Assembly (NCBI GenBank): GCA_026419775.2
Contig: JAOPGA020000947.1
Span: 1-64,000 of the forward strand
Length of the DNA stretch: 64,000 nucleotides
Origin: Acrasis kona
Taxonomy: Eukaryota; Heterolobosea; Eutetramitea; Acrasida; Acrasidae
Direction: 5' to 3'
In this document: positions 17,991-28,460 of the stretch, piece by piece
How the letters are laid out: every line of letters begins with the position of its first letter
Numbering within the stretch: position 1 is the stretch's first letter
Translations under genes and position numbers: made by a program
The notes under the pieces: model-generated
Told to the model about the DNA's origin: nothing
Databases searched by the model: none
Seen by the model: the letters and a program-made list of their open reading frames with translations, nothing else

Positions 17991-19250
17991 ATGGAAAATT
18001 GTAACTTGTTTTGGCCACCTAATATCCAAACAAGTGTAATTAATAGAGATTTCAAATGTCACCAGTTTCAAAATTCTTTCCACAAAAACCGGTACTGTAT
18101 GTACAACAATTATCCTATCCAGAACAGTTATTTAGAGAGGCAGACTAGTGCTGACGGATTCTCTTTGCTAGAGAACGAGAGGCCCTTCGGAAATGACTTC
18201 TCTAGCGAAAACCACCATCATCTCTCCAATGCAGCCGACCAAACGCAAGTGAATGTTTCTCATGAACCTCAGTTTTCGTACCAGCAAGCAGGAGTACAAA
18301 ATCATGCTCCTCAAGATGCCGACTTGAGGCAAAAGTACGAACACTTGCTCCAACATCAACAGGAACTAGAGAACCGTTTGCAAACACTTGTTACTATAAT
18401 CGCGGGAGATGATAAGCATATGTCCCCTAATACTCTAGGTGTCAATTATGAGGATATCAGCATGCAGTTTTCTGATTTGATGAACAACAGACCGGTTAAA
18501 AGAAGTAGGCCCACCCCTACAGAGACTGCCGATGCTTTCCCAAGAAATAATGTACCTATAAGTCAAAGCCCCCACCTGCTGCAAAGCCAAAATAACATGT
18601 ATTCACACCCCCAAAATCAAATAAGCCAACATCAACCACACATTTATCATAATAAAATTGTGCAACAGCAAAATGCACACATACAGCAGCAACAACAGCA
18701 GCAGCAGCAACAACAGAGACATCATAACATGCAATTGCAACTGCAACAACAACAACAACAACAACAGCAGTCGCAAAACCAGGTCAAGCAGGAGTACCAA
18801 AACTCCTTCGTCTTTCCTCAAAGACGAATGGAGGCTCAAAAATCAACGCCGGATACAGCTGCGATTCCTCACTTTTCTCCTCAATTGTCCGTTGACCCCT
18901 TCTGGCAAATATCGTTACTTGCCGAAAGCGAAGATGTTGGAATCAGCAACACACAAATTACGAGAAAAAGAAGTAACTCCGCCCCAGGTTTCGGGATACA
19001 AGTACCGCCTAACTATAACAACATGAATAACACTTTGATGGTACAGGACGATGAAGTTAACAAAAGAAGAAATTCCTCAGATGGCATGGTGTTTGTCGAT
19101 GAAGTCAACAAGGTAAAGGATAGTAAAAGTAGAGAGGCTGCGGCCCAACAAGACGCAGAGAAGAAGTTGGTACAGCAACAAGGAGGTTACAATAGGGATA
19201 AAAAAAAGAGGAAATATGATTCGCTCATGACCTTCTTCAAGTTCAGGTGA
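17991..19250 (+). CDS. Poly-Q/Asn-rich, probably nuclear protein
   Basis: One exon; the first ATG (17991) gives 419 residues. The N terminus is rich in Asn, Phe and His. A short coiled coil (DLRQKYEHLLQHQQELENRL) lies at about 105-130. A VKRSRP basic patch follows. Two glutamine runs occupy about 225-262. RKRSNSAPGFG near residue 325 resembles a basophilic kinase or 14-3-3 site. The C terminus ends with a basic KKKRKYDSLMTFFKF. This composition is common in transcription co-regulators and RNA-granule proteins of amoebae, but no DNA- or RNA-binding domain is visible. Codon use in the Q runs mixes CAG and CAA. Confidence 0.6.
   Translation: MENCNLFWPPNIQTSVINRDFKCHQFQNSFHKNRYCMYNNYPIQNSYLERQTSADGFSLLENERPFGNDFSSENHHHLSNAADQTQVNVSHEPQFSYQQAGVQNHAPQDADLRQKYEHLLQHQQELENRLQTLVTIIAGDDKHMSPNTLGVNYEDISMQFSDLMNNRPVKRSRPTPTETADAFPRNNVPISQSPHLLQSQNNMYSHPQNQISQHQPHIYHNKIVQQQNAHIQQQQQQQQQQQRHHNMQLQLQQQQQQQQQSQNQVKQEYQNSFVFPQRRMEAQKSTPDTAAIPHFSPQLSVDPFWQISLLAESEDVGISNTQITRKRSNSAPGFGIQVPPNYNNMNNTLMVQDDEVNKRRNSSDGMVFVDEVNKVKDSKSREAAAQQDAEKKLVQQQGGYNRDKKKRKYDSLMTFFKFR
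18678..18772 (+). repeat. CAG/CAA repeat tract (poly-Q)
   Basis: Two close glutamine-coding runs, one of about 11 codons and one of about 9, separated by an RHHNMQLQL-coding stretch. CAA interruptions should stabilise them. Confidence 0.85.
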
Positions 19251-19710
19251 TAAACGACGCCGGAGTTACTCTTCTATATTTTTTGTAATGTTTGATTTAT
19301 GACGTCTGAATTCTGACAGTCAAATCAATAATTATAATTAAAGGTTGATTATAATGAATTTGTTGTTTTGCTTTTGTGAATCAGTAGGATTAAAAGAATC
19401 CTAGTCCTTGTTTTGTTTCATCAGGATTGCAGCGAAGATACATGATTTATCCTTTATCTCTGTTTGATAATATAGGAAAATTATGTTGCAATGACTTAAG
19501 TCCTCCACATTTAGGATGAGAAAAACTGTATGGATAAAGTTGTTAGGAACTTCGTAGATGCTTGTTTATTTTTGTCATAGACCTTGGGAATTTTGACGCC
19601 CATTTCTGGACAACGATCAGTAATAGTGATGCTACGAATCGGCGTGGTATTTATAACAAAAACATCATCATTGTACTTTTTCAACAAACAACAAAATAAC
19701 ATAAGCCGAC
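19251..19710. other. Intergenic region, no gene seen
   Basis: 460 AT-rich bases. A small minus-strand open frame (about 19702-19511, 63 codons) has no recognisable features. The region probably contains the 3' UTR of the poly-Q gene and the promoter of the hydroxylase gene. Confidence 0.5.
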
Positions 19711-20642
19711 ATGCAAGAACTAATTACCAATGAATGCTTCTACAATTTGTGCATTGTAGTCCCAATACTAAGTTTATTTAGTTTCCTCTCACAAGCGCTA
19801 CCATTATCCTTGTTGGTATATTTGGATCCTGTTTGGATACGTAATAAGTACATCAAAGGAAGACCATCTGATGAGGAAATCTTGCATCAAATATCATGGG
19901 GACTATACTACAGCATATTAAATCACATCGTATTATTCGCTTCGCTCGCCATTGGTTTTCCAGTAAGCACTTGCAAAACAAATTCAAATAACATACATCA
20001 ACAGATACTAGAGCGTTATGCTAGGATGGTTATGATCTTTGATGACTCAGTGTCCTTCTTGTCACTAAAATCGGCACTCCAGTTTATTATGATCATTTAT
20101 TTGGAAGATTACCTCTACTACAATCTGCACAGACTATTTCACTGCAACAAGAGATTATTTAGATTTGTGCACGCGTTACACCACACTGTTAGAAGACCAG
20201 TTGCAATGGCAGGTCATTATATGACTGTATCAGAGTTCTTGTAAGTAGTATTTAATGTATTGTTGCTCATCATTAATGAAGTATGATTGGTGGAACTGTG
20301 ATATTAACTCCATTCTTGGTTGGAACAATGGGCGTACTGATTGGTCTAGATGCTCAAGTTCACTACAAGGTTCTAATGATATGGATTGTATTTAGACAAT
20401 TCGAAGCATCTGAGGAGCATTGTGGATTTGAATCACCACTGCTACTTGCAAAGTACTTTATACCAGCCTACGATGGTCCTGCATTCCACTACTTTCACCG
20501 TAAGTTACATAGCTAATTATAACATCTAACAAAAACATCAGACTTCAAAGTAATTGGAAACTACGGAGCCATAACAGCAATACACGACAAATATAACAAT
20601 ACTATAAGTAAAGGGTATTTAGAGCATATTCAAAATAAATGA
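19711..20642 (+). CDS. Fatty acid hydroxylase / sterol desaturase family protein
   Basis: Exons 19711-20240, 20282-20499 and 20542-20642 with introns of 41 and 42 nt give 282 residues. Several membrane segments surround the diiron histidine motifs: HRLFH (HX3H, about residue 147), HALHH (HX2HH, about 160) and, created only by the second splice, HYFHH. The family includes C-4 sterol methyl oxidase, C-5 sterol desaturase and plant CER-like enzymes of the ER, which use O2 and reducing equivalents. The GFESP and NYGAITAIHDKYN segments are typical of C-4 methyl oxidase-like members, so a sterol role is favoured. A PAP2 phosphatase, a lipocalin and a P450 elsewhere in the window share lipid themes but are not linked. 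Confidence 0.85.
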
Positions 20643-20876
20643 ATGGTACCATAGGTACCACCACATGTATTTATATAAAATTTTTTGAAAATTCGTGCTG
20701 AAAAGTGTTATAATAATTCGGTGAATTGTACTGATTGATTCCTGATATCGGGAGGTTACCAAACATAAACCATCTTCTATTTTAGATCCGATATGAATAA
20801 TTTAAAATGCGGATCTATACATTTACTCCTTAACAATAGCAATAGCAGAGGTGTTCTATTTTAAACTTAAAATCAA

Positions 20877-20884
20877 TATAAAAA
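20877..20884 (+). promoter_or_regulatory. TATA box
   Basis: TATAAAAA lies 55 bases before the start codon at 20932, within a short A/C-rich leader. Position and sequence fit a core promoter. Confidence 0.6.
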
Positions 20885-20931
20885 CCCGACGGAACACACT
20901 AGCAAATTAACAAAACAAACACAACAAAACA

Positions 20932-21681
20932 ATGACCCTGCACAATCGAGATTCCCCAAAAGTAGCACAGACAACTGTCACTAAAACCAATCCAGTTGTA
21001 GGAGAAGCAGTGGTGACCAAAGTAGTAGAAAAGCCAGTATTAACCAACGTAGTCGAGAAACAAAACGTTGAGGTAGTACACAAGCCAGTAGTAAAGGAAG
21101 TCCATGAACAAAAGGTTATTGAATTGGAAAAACAAAACGTCGTCAAGAACATCAATCAGGGTACTGTTGTTGAAAAGTCCACCGATCAGACCAAATATGA
21201 ACAAGTTGGTAGCAGAGACCTAGAAGATGAAAAGTTAAGGCTTGCCAAACTGAAAATCACTGAGGCTCCTGTCGTAACCCAACAAGTTGGTAAGAAGCAC
21301 GAAGTCAACGCAGGTGAAGTCGTTTCTGAAGTTATTCGTCAGGAACACATTGAGCATCACATTCAACCCGTTGTCACAGAGATTCATGAAAAGAATGTAG
21401 TTAAGGAGGTTGTTCATCCCGTGGTACGCAAGGTACAAGAAGAGACAATCGTGAGAGAAGTTCCATCATCTGTAGATAATGAGTTGCACATGAATTGGGA
21501 GAAGAACATGTATACCGCTTATCAGAAACAAGGAGATAAGTGGAACACTGAGATATGGATCAAGGAGAACCCAAAGCCAGTAGGATACATACCAACTGGC
21601 TTCCTCAACCAATATCCAGCCTTCAGTCAATTCCATCACAAGAATATTGTGGTAGGTGGATTGCCAGCAACTAAAAAATAA
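20932..21681 (+). CDS. Val/Lys/His-rich repeat protein of unknown function
   Basis: One exon, 249 residues, no signal peptide or membrane segment. Residues 15-70 contain irregular repeats of the type VVEKPVLTNVVEKQNVEVVHKPVVKEV. Residues about 135-180 return to this pattern (RQEHIEHHIQPVVTEIHEKN, then VVHPVVRKVQEETIVREV). A more globular end holds WEKNMYTAYQKQGDKWN and GYIPTGFLNQYPAFSQFHH. The valine-rich alternation with charged residues recalls alveolin-type (IMCp) repeats and some fungal His-rich stress proteins, but I cannot place it in either. A strong TATA box suggests high or inducible expression. It could be a cytoskeletal or stress protein. Confidence 0.65.
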   Translation: MTLHNRDSPKVAQTTVTKTNPVVGEAVVTKVVEKPVLTNVVEKQNVEVVHKPVVKEVHEQKVIELEKQNVVKNINQGTVVEKSTDQTKYEQVGSRDLEDEKLRLAKLKITEAPVVTQQVGKKHEVNAGEVVSEVIRQEHIEHHIQPVVTEIHEKNVVKEVVHPVVRKVQEETIVREVPSSVDNELHMNWEKNMYTAYQKQGDKWNTEIWIKENPKPVGYIPTGFLNQYPAFSQFHHKNIVVGGLPATKK

Positions 21682-21909
21682 ATTAAGATTTTTATCAAGT
21701 TCCAAATGCACTCTTTTCATTGTTTATATTGATACTATAGCACTTATTGAAGTTTAAAAAAGTTGGAAGGTACACCCTCAGACATTTGCATGATACCTAT
21801 CGCATGTCCATAGGAATGGTCTGCGTGTTCGCACCATTGATCAAAAATACCTTGCTGTGGTTCCTGTGGACATCAAACAAATGTTTTTTTGTAAAAACTT
21901 TATTTTTTT

Positions 21910-23757
21910 TTAACCATCACTAGCTGTCACATCTTGTTCGGGCACAACATCTTGGTTTTCTGTTGACGGTATCTTTTCGAACCTAAATCCAGCATAAAGT
22001 AGCCCACAAGCCTCTGGTTTCATCAAACAAAATGTATTGAGATTTACATCTTTTGGCAGAGGTATGCGGATGGTTGTGTTTCTTCTTGTAACTGGGTTCC
22101 CTACAAATTCCACTCCAAACGATGATCCTTGTGACTTGACCATCTGGGCTGTGGGGGGATCGGCTGCGACAAATCTAATTTTAAGTACAGTGTTTTCATT
22201 TATGAATGTATAGTATCTAATCTTATAATAGCAGGTGTGAAGGTAATAATGGTATTTTTCGTCCCATGCATGATAATATCCTATATCTATTTGTTCCTTC
22301 TTCTCATGTTCAATGGGTGCCTGTTTGGGTTTTGATTCTTCTGGATGAAGTAAGGGAACTAGGGAAGCATCCGGAAATTTTTCTATAAAAGTATTAAAAA
22401 TTTGTAACGTCATGAGGGCGTCTTGTGCAGCGTATATTTTTTGTTCTTGATCTAATGTTCTTCTTGACCATCTTGAGAATGTTGCATATACGCTCTTTTC
22501 CGCGTAGAATCCAAGAACTCTGCTGCAAAGCTTCTTAAGTCCTGATCTTGAAAGATCTCCTGGAAGGATCAATTGTAGATCAATGTAGTTGTGTTCTGTT
22601 TGAATACTTCGAGTGGATAGTAGTGTGTCTTCTACGTTGTGTAATTTCTTCTTGAGCCAACATCCAATCCTACGTACGTCTTCCTCTCCGCTTAAAACAA
22701 TCTTTTGAATGTCCTTGTCTAAAAATAACTTTACAATATTATCTCCAACTTCCTTCTCCTCCGAATATGAATAGTGATTGCTCTGTATTAACAAGCACTC
22801 ATTCATGGTCGATATTTGAATGAGATCGGGACTGGTCTTGTCTTTCTCCGTTGGAACTCTCCCAGGGACATCCACATGGACATATCGAATGTAATCGTGT
22901 TCGGTGTCGATACCAACCCTTGTGATTTGTTTTGAATAAATGTTATCTCTAATCCAAGCATCGATTTCTTGTATAGAGGCAGTGCATGTAATCTTAAAGT
23001 TCTCTCCTAATTCAAAAAACAAGGTCGGCCTGGTGGTGTTAATCTTGACAGAATTTTCCACGCTGTCTGGATTGTTGTAATAATCATTTTCTAATTTCCA
23101 TGCCTTTAATTCACTTTTTTTTCCATTATAGAACACAATGGGCCTTCTAGGATCTGTATAGAACCTTTCGTCTAATTTCTGTTCTAACGTGCCGACCTCA
23201 TAATCTAGGAGTACTTCTGGGGGTGTGCTCGACAGCTGAAACAACTCATATCGAGGACGCGAAGGTGGTTGGTACGTGTTTTTTGGATAGTCTGGCTTGA
23301 CAGAGTCATACGAACTTTTAAGGACAACCTCAAACGAATGTTGTCCAACTTCTATTGGCGTGTCGTGGAACGAAGCTATGATCTGCTCAGCCCCAGACAC
23401 ATTTTTGTATACCAAGGTAATAACCTCCTCCTGTTGGCTAATGTCCTCCAATTCACCAAATTCTTCAAAAAATGTTTTTATTGCATCCTGCGGGATAGTA
23501 TTCTTGTCCCCTGCGTTTAATTTGACCGTAATCCTTCTCATATTCTCCTGCTTTTCTGTTTGCCTCTTCAGGGCTTTTTCTCTACCACGCACCTCATCAT
23601 ATTCTACCCTTGGCTTCGCAGCTGGCGGTTGTGTTTTTATTCTTGGACCCTTTAAAGCTACAATGGATGGATCGGCAGCTTGATCTGTATCCACCGTCGT
23701 ATTAGCGTCTACCATCTCAAGACTCTGTTTTTTGTAACGTATATAATCATCAACCAC
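21910..23757 (-). CDS. WRN-type 3'-5' exonuclease domain protein
   Basis: The open frame gives about 615 residues; its 5' boundary is uncertain because position 23757 is GTG. A possible 5' exon is a lone ATG near 23835 joined by a 73-nt GTGTGA..CAG intron; alternatively a single-base error connects to an upstream frame (RNEWCEGRILEQ). Residues about 75-145 look like an RRM-type fold. The DEDDy exonuclease follows with GIDTEHD (metal-binding D and E), LIQISTMNECLLI, a LDKDIQKIVLSGEEDVRRIG motif II region and RWSRRTLDQEQKIYAAQDAL (motif III with tyrosine). This is the Werner/Rrp6-like clan. The C-terminal 130 residues form a separate unknown domain. The RRM-like unit suggests an RNA substrate; this is inference. 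Confidence 0.75.
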   Translation of the reverse strand: MVDDYIRYKKQSLEMVDANTTVDTDQAADPSIVALKGPRIKTQPPAAKPRVEYDEVRGREKALKRQTEKQENMRRITVKLNAGDKNTIPQDAIKTFFEEFGELEDISQQEEVITLVYKNVSGAEQIIASFHDTPIEVGQHSFEVVLKSSYDSVKPDYPKNTYQPPSRPRYELFQLSSTPPEVLLDYEVGTLEQKLDERFYTDPRRPIVFYNGKKSELKAWKLENDYYNNPDSVENSVKINTTRPTLFFELGENFKITCTASIQEIDAWIRDNIYSKQITRVGIDTEHDYIRYVHVDVPGRVPTEKDKTSPDLIQISTMNECLLIQSNHYSYSEEKEVGDNIVKLFLDKDIQKIVLSGEEDVRRIGCWLKKKLHNVEDTLLSTRSIQTEHNYIDLQLILPGDLSRSGLKKLCSRVLGFYAEKSVYATFSRWSRRTLDQEQKIYAAQDALMTLQIFNTFIEKFPDASLVPLLHPEESKPKQAPIEHEKKEQIDIGYYHAWDEKYHYYLHTCYYKIRYYTFINENTVLKIRFVAADPPTAQMVKSQGSSFGVEFVGNPVTRRNTTIRIPLPKDVNLNTFCLMKPEACGLLYAGFRFEKIPSTENQDVVPEQDVTASDG

Positions 23758-23990
23758 TTTCGTCTGAAAAGGAAACCTTCCTCAAAATCTGGCCCAACTG
23801 CATAGGTGTCTGTTCTAAAATTCTTCCTTCACACCATTCGTTTCTTAAACCGAACTCAGTTTACAATCCTGTTGAAGCGAGCAATTCAAGCTTGCGATTT
23901 AAAAAAACTTTCATTCAAAGTACTAGTTTAACTTAGATTTTATTTATATAATTCTGTACATGAGTTGTTATTGTTGTGTATTCAGTTTGG

Positions 23991-24398
23991 TTAGTTTGTT
24001 ATGAAAGATTTGGAGTGTCCACTTTCGTCAAGCAAAACAGGACTCATTACGCCAAAAATGTCATCTCTCTTCTTGAGCTCAAGTTGGTGCTTGTAGAAAG
24101 CTTGGTTTTGTTTTATCTCAAATTCTTTTGCAGCTCTTACCATCCTAAGCTGCTCTTCCGAAAAAGTGCTTTGTGCCTTTGACTCTAGTTTCTTTGGCTC
24201 TGGTTTTAACACAATATTATGTGATGGAGAAGGTGGGGAGGTGAGGACGGCGGGGTATGCTTTTGATGTTGTTCTCAAAGTTTCACCATCTGGTCTGTAT
24301 GTCTGGTATCTTTCTTTTGCGATGGCGAATCTCTCTTCTGAATCGTGTGTTGGTGACAAGGGCATTGTGATTGTTTTTGTTTTTGTTTTTTTTGTCAT
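23991..24398 (-). CDS. Small uncharacterised protein
   Basis: ATG at 24398 gives 135 residues. The N terminus is Lys/Thr-rich (TKKTKTKTITMPLSPTHD). A Pro/Ser-rich middle (YPAVLTSPPSPSHN) is followed by a charged helix (SEEQLRMVRAAKEFEIKQNQ, then FYKHQLELKKRDDIFG). No membrane segment or known motif is seen. The frame is intact and bounded by AT-rich flanks, which supports a real gene. Its function is unknown. Confidence 0.5.
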   Translation of the reverse strand: MTKKTKTKTITMPLSPTHDSEERFAIAKERYQTYRPDGETLRTTSKAYPAVLTSPPSPSHNIVLKPEPKKLESKAQSTFSEEQLRMVRAAKEFEIKQNQAFYKHQLELKKRDDIFGVMSPVLLDESGHSKSFITN

Positions 24399-24750
24399 TC
24401 CACAGAAGGGAAACACATCTTTAAATAGCTCAGATTTATTTTTAGTACAAGTTGGCGGTAAAGCTAAATATAAATATGTGAGCGCGCTTTGTAGCTGTTA
24501 AATTCAGCTGCAATTGTAATGACTTGAACGTTCTTTTACAACCAATTTCCTTTTTTCAAATTCCACAAAATTGCTCTCCCTTCAGTGAGAAATAAAATAT
24601 AATCAAGAGATTTAAAAATAAATTTTAATAAGTGCTGCATCTCAGCGTGCTTACACATCACTTGTCCACATAACGTCCATCTAACCGACCTACACCAAAT
24701 CCAGCCTTTCAGTTTATTTGCAGAAACCAACATCTTCAATTTTTTTATTG

Positions 24751-26725
24751 TTATTCTTCCATATAATCGTCATAATCAAATGTCTCAATATCATCTTGTG
24801 CAAACTGATTAGACATCTCGTCTTCCTTATCGTTATTGTCCACATCACTCGCTTTTTCGTTTAGGTCCAACAGTAAATCTAACATTTCTGAACACTCGTC
24901 CATTTCGGAATCTATGATTTCTTGCATCATTTCTTCCTTGATAGACTTTAATTCAATTACCAACAAAATTGCCTTTCTAATTTTGTAAAGGCCTTGAATA
25001 ATTCTTGCAGGTCTATCCAAATCTCTATCATCCACGAACACCTCCCTCACAGCTGGTTTATCCACTTGATGATAATTACCATTTGTAATCTTTGAAACCG
25101 CATTATCGGATTGCATCAGTTCTGCATTTGATTTTTTAATCAAGGGTGGTAATTTCTTCTTAACGACATGCTTCACTTCATCGTTATTCGTACTTCTCGA
25201 AGTAACGTTGTTTGATTCGGCATTCGATCTGGACTTGATTTCGACGACCGGTGGTAGTTTCGTTCTGCTACCTAGTTTTTTGGATTGTCTGAGCGGTGAA
25301 GTCATTTCAAAAGCATTTGTAGATTTTTTCGGAGAATTTGATCGTTCATTCAAAACTGATTTTTTGAATTCGTTATCACATTCTAAAAAGTCCTTTTTTA
25401 GGAAGGGATATATTTGAGTGATTTTTTGAATGTTACGAACGTGTTTTGACGTGGAGTTATTGTCCTCATCTAAAAAAGTCTTTCGCGTATCGAACTGCAA
25501 TGTACCGTTGGCAAGGTCGTTATGAATACTACCTCTACTCGCGCTTCTAGAACCCGACCTGCTCTCTTGATTCACGAAGTCGTTTTGTTTCAATTTAAAG
25601 TCATCAAATGTAGAGGATTGTGCTTGTCTGGTGGCAAACTCATGCGTCCTCATCATTTGCTTCATCCATTGACCATTCGTGGCGTCCAATTGTGCTGAAT
25701 CCAAACACTTGTCGCACATTTTGAGAGCTTGGTTGTATTTTCTAACGCTACACAATATAACTGCACAGTTGTGTTTGATTAGGACGTCCAAGTCTTGGTT
25801 TAGCTCAGCTACAGCTTGTATTTTTGGTTGTTTGAACTGAAGGGGAAGCGGCAGTTCGACTCCCTTTTCTTTTAACGCATCTGCCTCGTCTAGAAATACT
25901 TGTACTTTACTTATCGTCTCGTTTGCTTCTGCATATTTGCCAGCTAAGCAGTTTGCAGTTGCCAAGCGGAGTAGATAGTATGTAGTTCCCTCGACCACGT
26001 TTAGTTTTCGCCAGTGACCAAAACACTCTCGAGCGTATTTTGCAGCGGCGTTATATTTCTTTCGTCTACAGCGAGTTAGAATGTGTGAACAAATGTACAT
26101 ACCGATGATAAATGTTTGTGAGGTTGTTACTAATCAATGTTTTGAGAAAGTTGCGAAGGTCCCTATCACTGACGTTATCTACAGACTCCTCCGACGTGTG
26201 TAGAAGTTCGAAAGCTTTGGTAAACTCTGATATGACTGCAAGTTCTGTTGAGTAATTTATCATCGTCAATATTAACATGGTCAGGGCATGGGCCAATTCT
26301 TTTGAGTTGATATCATAAACACACGTCTTAATGTCTACATATCGCTTCAAAAGTTCAATAACATGCTCTAGGTTGTCCTAATATTTGTTAGTTTGTTAAT
26401 ATTTAACGCGTACTTGTTCGTATGCCTTTTTTGCTTGCATTTTTATAACATCTAAAGAGTTTTGGATGTTCTGTGTTAGTTTCTTTTGTTTTTTCCGCGT
26501 AGTCGTCGAAAATTCCAAATCCATTTTTACATTTATAGAACTGCGTAATGATGGCTTTGCTTTATTTAATGTAGTCGTGTTGTCGTAAACTTGTTCAGCT
26601 TCAGCATCCAAAAGTAACTTATCCCACACTTGCTCGTCCGTTTTTACATGCACATAAGAATCGTACCATATAGGCTTAACTTGCGGTGGTAACGAACCAG
26701 GAAAATGTTCTGTTACGCGCAACAT
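24751..26725 (-). CDS. TPR-like helical repeat protein
   Basis: Exons 26725-26414, 26377-26103 and 26065-24751 with introns of 36 and 37 nt encode 633 residues. The middle (about 105-345) is all-helical with TPR-like hairpins: NAAAKYARECFGHWRKL, YYLLRLATANCLAGKYAEAN and HNCAVILCSVRKYNQALKMCDKCLD. The C-terminal half is Ser/Lys/Asn-rich and probably disordered, containing RSGSRSASRGS, and ends with an acidic EDDIETFDYDDYMEE-like tail. The N terminus holds HFPGSLPPQVKPIWYDSY. It is probably a scaffold; no enzyme motif is visible. The splices join frames exactly, which supports the model. Confidence 0.7.
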
Positions 26726-26992
26726 CTTGGGGTTAAACACAAATTCTAATTGTAACAGTAGTAGTTGTACTCAACCAGCAATATTCCCTCCAATTTGGCT
26801 GATGGTGCTATTTTTTGTCGCTAACATTTTGTTGTTCGGTGTGTGGGTGTTTGTTTGATTGTTAGTTTGATGTATGACATTCAAGTTCTACTTACAAAAT
26901 ACAATTATATAGACGTATGACACGACCTGAAAAGGTGGTAATCCCATCGTCTTCCAAACAATAGCCTTCCGTAATACTGACTGACAAAGACA

Positions 26993-28263
26993 ATGGACAA
27001 ATATAAAATAGAAAGAAAGATTGATGGTGGCAATCAAGGGGCAATTTTTTTAAAGCACGAGGATAGATTCTGACGATAAAAAGACGTATGCTATTAAACA
27101 AATTCCTTGTACTAGCACAGAGGAGTTAAACCGTGTGCAAAATGAGGTTAGGGAAATATTTGTGCAATCTCTGACTGTGTTTAGATAAACTTAGTTCTAA
27201 ACTTGGACCATCCTAATGTCGTTAAGCATTATGAATCTTTTATTGAAGAGAAGGACTCTCTTTATCTGCCCGATAAAGAATATAATGTTTATATTGTCAT
27301 GGACTACTGTTCAGGCGGAAGCATGGAAAGCGTTCTTACTAAAATATACAAAAATAATCAAGAGCAAGAGCGGTTAATTATACTTTCAGACGATGTACGT
27401 TGATTTGTTAAAGGGGAATGATTTATTCACAATTAGCTAAAAATTAAATGGGTCAGGCAGATTTCTGGAGTGCTACAGTACTTAAAAGAGAAGAACATCA
27501 TACATAGAGATATAAAACCAGGTATAAACATTCTACACACTTGAACTCACTTGACGTCATTAGATAACATTTTGTTCCACACAGATAATGAAAACTATGA
27601 TCATATTGAAGACTATAATGTAAGGGTCTGCGACTTTGGCTTCACTAAAGACTTGGCCGGTGAGTCTTCAACAAACACTTTCGTTGGAACACCAGTCTAC
27701 ATGCCAGTAAGCGAAACATTTCCACACCTACTAAAACAAGACAGCCCGAAATTCTAGCGCGTGGTAAATACGATCACAGCGCAGACATTTGGTCCTTGGG
27801 CGTTAGCATAGTCCAACTGCTCATACAAGTAGACAAAAATCATGTTCCCGACTTGCGAAAGGAAATACACCAAGACTCATCGTACATCAACAACATGTGC
27901 GGAAAGTTAAATGCAAACATTACAAAGAACGTTTCTTGGAATCCAACTCTCACAAGACTGGCAAGCACTTGCTGTCGATTGGATCCAAAGAATAGACCAA
28001 CCCCACAAGACTTGTTAAGAATCATTGACCAATATGAAAGTGAGCAAAAAACTCCCTCTTCACCAACCACTGACGACCGACCCATAAGTTTGTCAAACAG
28101 AACGAAAAATCCATTTTTCAACTTGATGACTTTGAACTTTGGAAGAAGTAGCGCAAATATTGGAAGCACAGGAACGCCAAAAGTAGGAACGCCCACCAAA
28201 AAGACAAACCAACCACCGGGAACGCCACCATCTGCAAAAAAACCTTTTTGTGTTGTTTCGTGA
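26993..28263 (+). CDS. Serine/threonine protein kinase, NEK-like
   Basis: Five exons: 26993-27146, 27185-27394, 27437-27521, 27564-27706 and 27745-28263, with introns of 38, 42, 42 and 38 nt, about 369 residues. Motifs in order: an atypical glycine loop IDGGNQGAIFL, TYAIKQI (VAIK lysine), E in helix C (EELNRVQNE), HPNVVKHYESF, gatekeeper region VYIVMDYCSGGSME, HRDIKPDN, DFGFTKDL, GTPVYMPPEI and DIWSLGV. The gaps of glycine loop and APE suit the NEK/SCYL-like range. The coding total is one base over a multiple of three; the extra base lies between 27045 and 27070 (GAGGATAGATTC). The C-terminal 90 residues are Ser/Thr/Pro-rich with repeated GTP motifs, likely regulatory. Confidence 0.75.
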
Positions 28264-28460
28264 CCTATTGTAAAAATGATTTTTTGTAACCTCGGATTTT
28301 CATGCACAGAATTCTTGTGAAGAACATTTCTGAATAAAATAATCAATAACTTTACATAACCCGTTCTATTGTACAAAAATAAATTTATTGTGTCCTCATC
28401 ATGCTAGGCATACTATAAAGAGTAGAAAAAGAACCTCTCTTTGGAGTATTTGCACTCAAA

